NCBI GenBank assembly: GCA_039208045.1 | Contig: JBCCRH010000228.1 | Span: 1-9,644 of the forward strand | Source: JBCCRH01 sp039208045 | GTDB lineage: Bacteria > Bacteroidota > Bacteroidia > Chitinophagales > Saprospiraceae | Reading direction: 5' to 3' | DNA length: 9,644 nucleotides | Program-made: the position numbers and the translations under genes | The notes under the pieces: generated by a model | Told to the model about the DNA's origin: nothing | Databases searched by the model: none | The model's input: only the letters and a program-made list of their open reading frames with translations | Part shown: positions 1 through 4,760 of the stretch, in pieces | Layout of the letters: the number at the start of each line of letters is the position of its first letter | Position numbering within the stretch: position 1 is the first letter of the stretch

Positions 1-1
1 C

Positions 2-2986
2 TTTAGCTTGTCTAATCCGATCAGCGTATTCCGTAACCAGCCAGAAGGAGGTACCCTCGAAGGAGGCCCATTCACCTTCTGTGTAGGCGATGGCGAGCCG
101 GATATGTTAGCGCCAGGCTCTATTACCCTTTCCGGAAATAGCGGCACCAACTCCGCTTGGGTCGTAACGGACGATCAAGGAAATATCTTAGGGCTGCCTC
201 CAATGCCAAGTGCCGTAGATTTCGATGGCGCAGGCCCAGGCACTTGCCTAGTGTGGCACCTAAGCTTTGAAGATGGCTTGATGGGGGCTGAAGTAGGTTT
301 AAATGCCAACGACTTAGAAGGCTGCTTTAGCCTGTCTAATCCAATTAGTGTATTCCGCAACCAGCCAGAAGGAGGTACCCTCGAAGGCGGGCCATTCACC
401 TTCTGTGTAGGTGATGAGGAGCCAGATATGTTAGCACCAGGTTCTATTACCCTTTCCGGAAATAGTGGCTCCAACTCCGCTTGGGTCGTAACCGATGACC
501 AAGGCGTTATCCTAGGGCTTCCACCGATGCCTTCAGCCGTAGACTTTGACGGCGCAGGCCCAGGTACTTGCCTAGTGTGGCACCTCAGCTTTGAAGATGG
601 TTTAGTAGGTGCTGAAGTAGGCTTAAATGCTAATGATTTAGAAGGTTGCTTTAGCTTATCTAATCCGATCAGCGTATTCCGTAACCAGCCAGAAGGAGGT
701 ACCCTCGAAGGGGGGCCATTCACCTTCTGCGTAGGCAATGGCGAGCCGGATATGTTAGCACCAGGTTCCATTACCCTTTCGGGAAATAGTGGTACGAACT
801 CCGCTTGGGTCGTAACGGACGATCAAGGAAATATCTTAGGGCTGCCTCCAATGCCAAGTGCGGTAGATTTCGATGGCGCAGGGCCAGGTACTTGCCTAGT
901 GTGGCACTTGAGCTTTGAAGATGGCTTAATGGGTGCCGAAGTAGGGCTAAATGCTAATGATTTGGAAGGTTGCTTTAGTTTATCTAATCCGATCAGCGTA
1001 TTCCGGGACGAGCAGGTGGGTGGTACGCTCGAAGGTGGGCCATTTACGTTCTGTGTAGGTGATGGCCAGCCAGATATGCTAGCGCCAGGGTCGATTACGC
1101 TTACTGGAAATAGTGGTACCAACTCCGCTTGGGTCGTAACCGATGATCTAGGAAATATCTTAGGCCTTCCACCAATGCCTTCTGCTGTAGACTTCGAAGG
1201 AGCTGGCCCAGGTGTTTGCCTCGTGTGGCACTTGAGTTTTGATGATGGCCTTATGGGTGCAGAGGTAGGCTTAAATGCCAATGATTTGGAAGGTTGCTTT
1301 AGCCTGTCTAACCCGATCTCTGTATTCCGCAATGAGCCTTCTGGCCCATTGAATGGTGGTACTTTGGAAGGTGGCCCGTTCTCGTTCTGCGTAGGCGATG
1401 ATGAGCCAGACATGCTAGAGCCAGGTTCGATTACCCTTACCGGAAATGAAGGCCCTAACTTTGCATGGGTAGTGACGGATGAAGAAGGGCTGATTCTTGG
1501 ATTGCCATCCATGCCAAGCGCCGTAGATTTTGAGGGGGCAGGAAGAGGAACGTGCTTGATCTGGCATTTAAGCTTCGATGATGGCCTAATCGGTGCCGAA
1601 GTAGGAATGAATGCCAATGATCTACAAGGCTGCTTTAGCTTATCTAATCCGATTTCTGTATTCCGCAATGATCCAGAAGGTGGCACCTTGGAAGGTGGCC
1701 CATTCACTTTCTGCGTAAGCGATGGCCAGCCAGATATGCTAGAGCCAGGATCAATTACCCTTTCGGGTAATTTTGGTACGAACTCTGCTTGGGTCGTTAC
1801 TGATGATCAAGGAACTATTTTAGGACTACCCCCAATGCCTTCTGCTGTAGACTTTGACGGTGCAGGCCCAGGCACTTGCCTCGTGTGGCACCTGAGCTTT
1901 GAGGATGGCTTAATGGGTGCTGAAGTGGGATTAAACGCTAATGACCTAGAAGGGTGCTTTAGCTTGTCCAACCCGATCAGTGTATTCCGCAATGAGCTGC
2001 AAGGCCCGCTCAATGGCGGTACGCTAGAAGGAGGTCCATTTGCATTTTGCGTAAGCGACGGTATAGAAGATATGCTGGAAGAAGGAGATATCACCCTTAC
2101 AGGAAATGAAGGAGCGAACTCCGCTTGGGTCGTAACCGACGATCAAGGTAATATCTTGGGATTACCACCTACTCCAACGGCAGTAGACTTTGATGGTGCA
2201 GGCGATGGTACTTGCCTCGTGTGGCACTTGAGCTTTGAGGACGGCCTGATTGGGGCAGAAGTAGGACTAAATGCCAATGACTTGGAAGGCTGCTTTAGCC
2301 TATCTAATCCCATTAGCGTATTCCGCACGGCTGTAAATGGTGGTTTTGTAGAAACCGAAGATGGCGAGACCGACATCGAAGTCGATTTGAATGACGGCAT
2401 CTCCGATGCTATTGCATTTGCTAGCTTTGATGCGATAGGGCCTAACTTCACCTATGTGGTGACGGATGACCAAAATGTCATTCTCGGTATCCCACCAGCT
2501 AATGTAGTAGACTTTGCAGGTGCAGGCGCAGGTGTGTGCCGCGTATGGGGACTATCCTACGATGGTGATATCACAGCTTCTATTGGAGATAATGCAGCCG
2601 ATGTAGCCCTAGCTAACCTGTGCTTTGATCTGTCTAATACCTTTGTAACCGTCACAAGAGTGGCTAACCTACAAGGAGGAGGAGCACCCGTTGCTAACGT
2701 AGCTACTACCAGTTCGACATCCGTGAGCCTAGCTGCTTCTATCTTCCCAAATCCTGCGGCGCACGAAATCCGTGTGGATTTGACCTTGGATGGTAGCTAC
2801 GACAGCACTGGTGCTATCCAACTAGCCATCATTTCCTTAGATGGTAAAATAGTACAGCAACGCGAAGTAGATGCCGCTGATCAAAATATCTTGTTAGATA
2901 TTTCGCGCTTAGAGGATGGTACCTACTTCATTCGCTTGAATACGGATAAGGAAGTACTGACTGAACGATTTATTAAGTCACACTAA
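2..2986 (+). CDS. Large secreted repeat protein with C-terminal T9SS sorting domain (3' part, gene starts upstream)
   Basis: The reading frame is open from base 2, so the gene enters from the left edge; the TTG at base 8 is an internal Leu codon and not a start. Counting from base 2, the visible part is 994 residues. It holds seven near-identical repeats of 108 or 112 residues, an eighth diverged repeat of 110, a short Gly/Ala/Thr/Ser-rich linker, and from about residue 909 a typical type A sorting domain (SIFPNP motif, then beta-strand pattern, G-T-Y-F-I-R-L and a basic end). Such domains direct proteins through the outer membrane by the type IX system, so this is a cell-surface or released protein. 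Each repeat is Gly/Asp/Asn-rich with three cysteines and a V-W-H-L segment. I do not recognise a named domain; the function is unknown, with an adhesin or matrix role as inference. The stop is followed by a terminator. No enzymatic motif is visible. Confidence 0.93.
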   Translation, partial: FSLSNPISVFRNQPEGGTLEGGPFTFCVGDGEPDMLAPGSITLSGNSGTNSAWVVTDDQGNILGLPPMPSAVDFDGAGPGTCLVWHLSFEDGLMGAEVGLNANDLEGCFSLSNPISVFRNQPEGGTLEGGPFTFCVGDEEPDMLAPGSITLSGNSGSNSAWVVTDDQGVILGLPPMPSAVDFDGAGPGTCLVWHLSFEDGLVGAEVGLNANDLEGCFSLSNPISVFRNQPEGGTLEGGPFTFCVGNGEPDMLAPGSITLSGNSGTNSAWVVTDDQGNILGLPPMPSAVDFDGAGPGTCLVWHLSFEDGLMGAEVGLNANDLEGCFSLSNPISVFRDEQVGGTLEGGPFTFCVGDGQPDMLAPGSITLTGNSGTNSAWVVTDDLGNILGLPPMPSAVDFEGAGPGVCLVWHLSFDDGLMGAEVGLNANDLEGCFSLSNPISVFRNEPSGPLNGGTLEGGPFSFCVGDDEPDMLEPGSITLTGNEGPNFAWVVTDEEGLILGLPSMPSAVDFEGAGRGTCLIWHLSFDDGLIGAEVGMNANDLQGCFSLSNPISVFRNDPEGGTLEGGPFTFCVSDGQPDMLEPGSITLSGNFGTNSAWVVTDDQGTILGLPPMPSAVDFDGAGPGTCLVWHLSFEDGLMGAEVGLNANDLEGCFSLSNPISVFRNELQGPLNGGTLEGGPFAFCVSDGIEDMLEEGDITLTGNEGANSAWVVTDDQGNILGLPPTPTAVDFDGAGDGTCLVWHLSFEDGLIGAEVGLNANDLEGCFSLSNPISVFRTAVNGGFVETEDGETDIEVDLNDGISDAIAFASFDAIGPNFTYVVTDDQNVILGIPPANVVDFAGAGAGVCRVWGLSYDGDITASIGDNAADVALANLCFDLSNTFVTVTRVANLQGGGAPVANVATTSSTSVSLAASIFPNPAAHEIRVDLTLDGSYDSTGAIQLAIISLDGKIVQQREVDAADQNILLDISRLEDGTYFIRLNTDKEVLTERFIKSH
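8..2629 (+). repeat. Tandem array of eight in-frame coding repeats (324/336 nt; last unit diverged)
   Basis: Using the LSNPISVFR segment as phase, units start at 8, 332, 656, 980, 1304, 1640, 1964 and 2300. Their lengths are 324, 324, 324, 324, 336, 324, 336 and 330 nt. Units 5 and 7 are longer by four codons because of a G-P-L-N insertion after the LSNPISVFR segment. Units 1-7 are highly similar even at third codon positions, whereas unit 8 keeps only scattered landmarks (VVTDDQ, ILG-PP, VDF-GAG, C-VW). The array continues leftwards out of the window, so the true copy number is unknown. Confidence 0.95.
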
Positions 2987-3017
2987 AAGAATATAGCTAA
3001 CTAATTTTTGGTTTATC

Positions 3018-3055
3018 GAGGTTGTCCATCTAAAGGTCTGGACAACCTCTTTTTT
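3018..3055 (+). terminator. Rho-independent terminator of the repeat-protein gene
   Basis: A perfect 10-bp stem is formed by GAGGTTGTCC (3018-3027) and GGACAACCTC (3040-3049), with a 12-nt loop and six T residues directly after (3050-3055). It lies 31 nt past the stop codon at 2984-2986. The hairpin and T-run have the standard form of an intrinsic terminator reading rightwards. Confidence 0.88.
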
Positions 3056-3099
3056 ATGGAGTAGAGTAAAACGCTCCACATCAAAAGTAGACAGCTGGC

Positions 3100-3112
3100 C
3101 CGACTGAGTCGG
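3100..3112. other. Short perfect inverted repeat (CCGACT-G-AGTCGG)
   Basis: A 6-bp inverted repeat around one central base lies between the terminator and the first REP-like element. It could be a protein-binding dyad or part of a larger repetitive element with the palindrome just downstream. It is too short to call with assurance. Confidence 0.3.
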
Positions 3113-3134
3113 ACAGACTAAATATAAATGGTTT

Positions 3135-3168
3135 GCCACAGCGGATTACAAATCCACTGAGCACGGGC
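3135..3168. repeat. REP-like palindromic element, copy 1
   Basis: The palindrome CAGCGGATT (3139-3147) pairs with AATCCACTG (3151-3159) across an ACA spacer, with one C-A mismatch. Outer GCC (3135-3137) and GGC (3166-3168) form a GC-rich foot separated from the upper stem by unpaired bases. A close relative lies at 4628-4661, sharing CCACAGCGGATT, AATCC-CTG and ACGGGC. The design, a GC foot with a bulge and an upper palindrome in intergenic DNA, is like repetitive extragenic palindromes mobilised by RAYT transposases. That class assignment is inference from form. Confidence 0.6.
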
Positions 3169-3206
3169 TAAGCTTTATGAAAAGAGGGCCTAGAAGGTAA
3201 GAAAAA

Positions 3207-3581
3207 TTATTTACGCGAATGAAGGCCTACTGTATTACCCTCTGTGTCAATAAAAATGGAGATAAAACCAAATTCACCAATACCCATCTTGGGTTGCACC
3301 ACTTTTCCACCAGCCTTTTCAATTCTTTGTTCTTCTGCAAGATTATCTTCGGTTTCAAAATAGATAACGGTATTATTGCTATTTGGGACGAAATCCGCTT
3401 TCTCCACCAATGCACCTGATATGTCGTGGCTTTCAGGACTAAATGGGAAGAAAGATTGTTTGCCCCATTCGATGGAAGCGTCAGTCAGCGTTATATTGAA
3501 AACGGTTTCGTAGAATTTTTTTGCTCGGTCTAGATTTGCTACATGAAGATCAAACCAACCAACTGGATTTACATTTGCCAT
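3207..3581 (-). CDS. VOC (glyoxalase/bleomycin-resistance fold) family protein
   Basis: The 124-residue product is the usual size for a single-domain vicinal-oxygen-chelate protein. The N-terminal half opens with the characteristic first strand and helix (G-W-F-D-L-H-V at residues 8-14, then NLDRAKKFYETVF). The end has the family's closing pattern (F-I-S-I-F-I-D-T-E-G-N-T-V-G-L, about 106-120). His13 is a possible metal ligand, but the full ligand set cannot be assigned from sequence alone, so the substrate is unknown. Roles in this family include isomerases, dioxygenases and antibiotic or toxin-binding proteins. The frame is open further upstream, but I place the start at ATG 3581: the extra 33 residues look non-domain (Cys/Leu-rich, then QRRKNS), they would overlap the regulator gene, and a Bacteroidota promoter lies just before this ATG. 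It is downstream of, and co-oriented with, an AraC-type regulator. Confidence 0.85.
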   Translation of the reverse strand: MANVNPVGWFDLHVANLDRAKKFYETVFNITLTDASIEWGKQSFFPFSPESHDISGALVEKADFVPNSNNTVIYFETEDNLAEEQRIEKAGGKVVQPKMGIGEFGFISIFIDTEGNTVGLHSRK

Positions 3582-3618
3582 TTCAGAACTATTTTTACGT
3601 CTTTGCATGATTGCTATA

Positions 3619-3646
3619 CAAAGGTAGAGTCCGCATAAACGGCAAA
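3619..3646 (-). promoter_or_regulatory. Bacteroidota-type promoter for the VOC gene
   Basis: On the minus strand a perfect TAnnTTTG element (TACCTTTG, 3626 to 3619) is preceded by TTTG (3646 to 3643) with 16 nt between them. This resembles the Bacteroidota TTTG / TAnnTTTG promoter, at the short end of known spacing. Transcription would begin around 3610-3614, about 30 nt before ATG 3581, which supports that start over the longer reading frame. It lies in the 85-nt gap after the regulator gene, so the VOC gene probably can be transcribed on its own. Confidence 0.5.
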
Positions 3647-3666
3647 ATTGTAAAAATGGGACAAGC

Positions 3667-4491
3667 TTATTCTTTGTCAAAAATCAAGGACATTTTTAAA
3701 TCGTCGCCGAAAAACTCCTTTGGGGTCAGTCCTGTAAATTCCTTGAATTCTTTTATAAAATGCGCCTGGTCAAAATATTCGTTTTCATAAGCCAAGTCCG
3801 TTAGGCTTGTCACCTCTTCATTCAGTAATGCTTTCAAGGTCGTTTGAATTCTAATGGTTTTTGCGAGTTGCTTTGGGCTTAAGCCTATGGCCGAAGAAAA
3901 CTTCCGAGCTAATTGCCTTCGGCTAATGTTACTACTCTTTGAATATTCATTTACTGAAAATTGTCCGTTTGCCTGGAAGATGGTTTCAACGGTTGATTTT
4001 ACGATATGGTCAATAGCCTTTTGATCGGCTAATTTTTTGAAGAGAAAGGTCTCAATAAGTTGAATTCTTTCCACAGTAGCGTTAGCCCTTAACATCTGTT
4101 CGCCAAGTTGTGTCCCTTCTGCTCCGAATAATTTGTCCAATGGTACCGCCGTATTTTCCATTGCTCTGATGGGGATGGATGCAAAAGGAGAAAAGCCATT
4201 GGGTTTGAATTGCACCACAAAGCTACCCGTTACTCCAGTAGGCTCGATTACGTAAGGTTGGGTCAATTGCCCGATTAAAAAGCATTTTGGTAAGATGCTT
4301 ATCTCGCCATTTTGTGCATGATGCTTGTAGGTATCGCCATAATGAAAAATTAATTTTATTGTGCCGTCTGGTACGATGGTATTTTTGACAGGTATATTTT
4401 CCTTTTCACCATCTAATGTCCAGTAGCGTTTGACAAAGGCTGCCAGTTCGATATGTGGTTCAAAGGTTTTTGGATTTAATTCCATTGTCAA
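3667..4491 (-). CDS. AraC family transcriptional regulator (DUF6597-like N-terminal domain)
   Basis: This 274-residue product has a C-terminal AraC/XylS double helix-turn-helix, about residues 165-263. The first helix pair includes SVNEYSKSSNISRRQLARKF. The second carries the family signature A-Y-E-N-E-Y-F-D-Q-A-H-F-I-K-E-F-K-E-F-T-G followed by L-T-P-K-E-F. The N-terminal half (about 8-125) matches the pattern of DUF6597-type AraC regulators: PHIELAAFVKRYW, then I-V-P-D-G-T-I-K-L-I-F-H, then G-Q-L-T-Q-P and V-Q-F-K-P-N-G. These are ligand-sensing or dimerisation domains of unknown effector. ATG 4491 and ATG 4485 are both possible starts (M-T-M). Its likely targets are itself and the co-oriented VOC gene 85 nt downstream. 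No clear TAnnTTTG promoter is seen in its leader, which instead holds the inverted-repeat structure at 4534-4589. Confidence 0.9.
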   Translation of the reverse strand: MTMELNPKTFEPHIELAAFVKRYWTLDGEKENIPVKNTIVPDGTIKLIFHYGDTYKHHAQNGEISILPKCFLIGQLTQPYVIEPTGVTGSFVVQFKPNGFSPFASIPIRAMENTAVPLDKLFGAEGTQLGEQMLRANATVERIQLIETFLFKKLADQKAIDHIVKSTVETIFQANGQFSVNEYSKSSNISRRQLARKFSSAIGLSPKQLAKTIRIQTTLKALLNEEVTSLTDLAYENEYFDQAHFIKEFKEFTGLTPKEFFGDDLKMSLIFDKE

Positions 4492-4533
4492 TTTTGATAC
4501 GGTGTATGTTTACTTAGATGCAACGCGACCGTA

Positions 4534-4589
4534 GTATTTGTCTTATTCACAAGAAAGTGAATTTATGCCACATGACGTGGCACAAATAC
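4534..4589. other. Nested inverted repeats able to form a compact three-way junction
   Basis: Three perfect helices fit together without conflict. The outer stem is GTATTTG (4534-4540) with CAAATAC (4583-4589), 7 bp. The first inner hairpin is ATTCAC (4545-4550) with GTGAAT (4557-4562), 6 bp and a 6-nt loop. The second is TGCCAC (4566-4571) with GTGGCA (4577-4582), 6 bp and a 5-nt loop, abutting the outer stem. It lies 42 nt upstream of the AraC gene start on the opposite strand. It could be a structured 5' leader, a small RNA, a cruciform or operator, or a degraded repeat. None of these is shown by sequence alone. Confidence 0.45.
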
Positions 4590-4627
4590 CTTGGGGCCAT
4601 AATAGGTAAAAAAATTGCAAGAAGCTA

Positions 4628-4661
4628 CCCCACAGCGGATTGTAATCCGCTGTGTACGGGC
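4628..4661. repeat. REP-like palindromic element, copy 2
   Basis: A perfect 11-bp palindrome, CACAGCGGATT (4631-4641) with AATCCGCTGTG (4644-4654), has a 2-nt spacer and a CCC (4628-4630) / GGG (4658-4660) foot separated by TAC on one side. It is related to the element at 3135-3168. The flanking ACGGGC suggests the same orientation as copy 1, but the spacer reads more like copy 1 on the opposite strand, so orientation is ambiguous. It lies between the AraC gene leader and the promoter of the 4761 gene. Confidence 0.65.
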
Positions 4662-4674
4662 CCTATTTTGGTAA

Positions 4675-4703
4675 TTGAAGATTTATTACCTATATTACTT
4701 TTG
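4675..4703 (+). promoter_or_regulatory. Bacteroidota-type promoter for the four-gene cluster
   Basis: TTG (4675-4677) is followed after 18 nt by a perfect TAnnTTTG (TACTTTTG, 4696-4703). This matches the TTG-N17-23-TAnnTTTG arrangement described for Bacteroidota such as Flavobacterium. Transcription would begin near 4708-4712, giving a leader of about 50 nt before ATG 4761. The three following genes are spaced by 8-19 nt, so this is likely the promoter for the whole cluster. Confidence 0.6.
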
Positions 4704-4760
4704 CTACAGCATACTAACAATTACTTTGGTTAAGTGGCCCGGTAAATACTTATCCAATTC

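Noticed and set aside
175..1707. Long antisense open frames (198 and 294 residues) opposite the repeat protein
   Set aside because: They are Pro/Ser-rich mirror frames that repeat with the same period as the sense gene. Absence of stops in one unit is copied to all units. No independent start signal or domain is seen.
8..2299. CRISPR-like regular spacing
   Set aside because: The 324-nt period is one continuous coding frame with no short repeat/unique spacer alternation.
3057..3078. Weak hairpin TGGAG / CTCCA after the terminator
   Set aside because: It has only 5 bp with a 12-nt loop and no T-run, so chance is a sufficient explanation.
4534..4589. tRNA gene
   Set aside because: The three-helix shape recalls a tRNA, but the length (56 nt) is too short, there is no CCA-type acceptor arrangement, and no TTC-AA T-loop motif is seen.
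4518..4733. Possible 71-residue plus-strand protein between the AraC gene and the 4761 gene
   Set aside because: The frame runs through the inverted-repeat structure, the REP-like palindrome and the promoter of the next gene, and its composition resembles no protein family.
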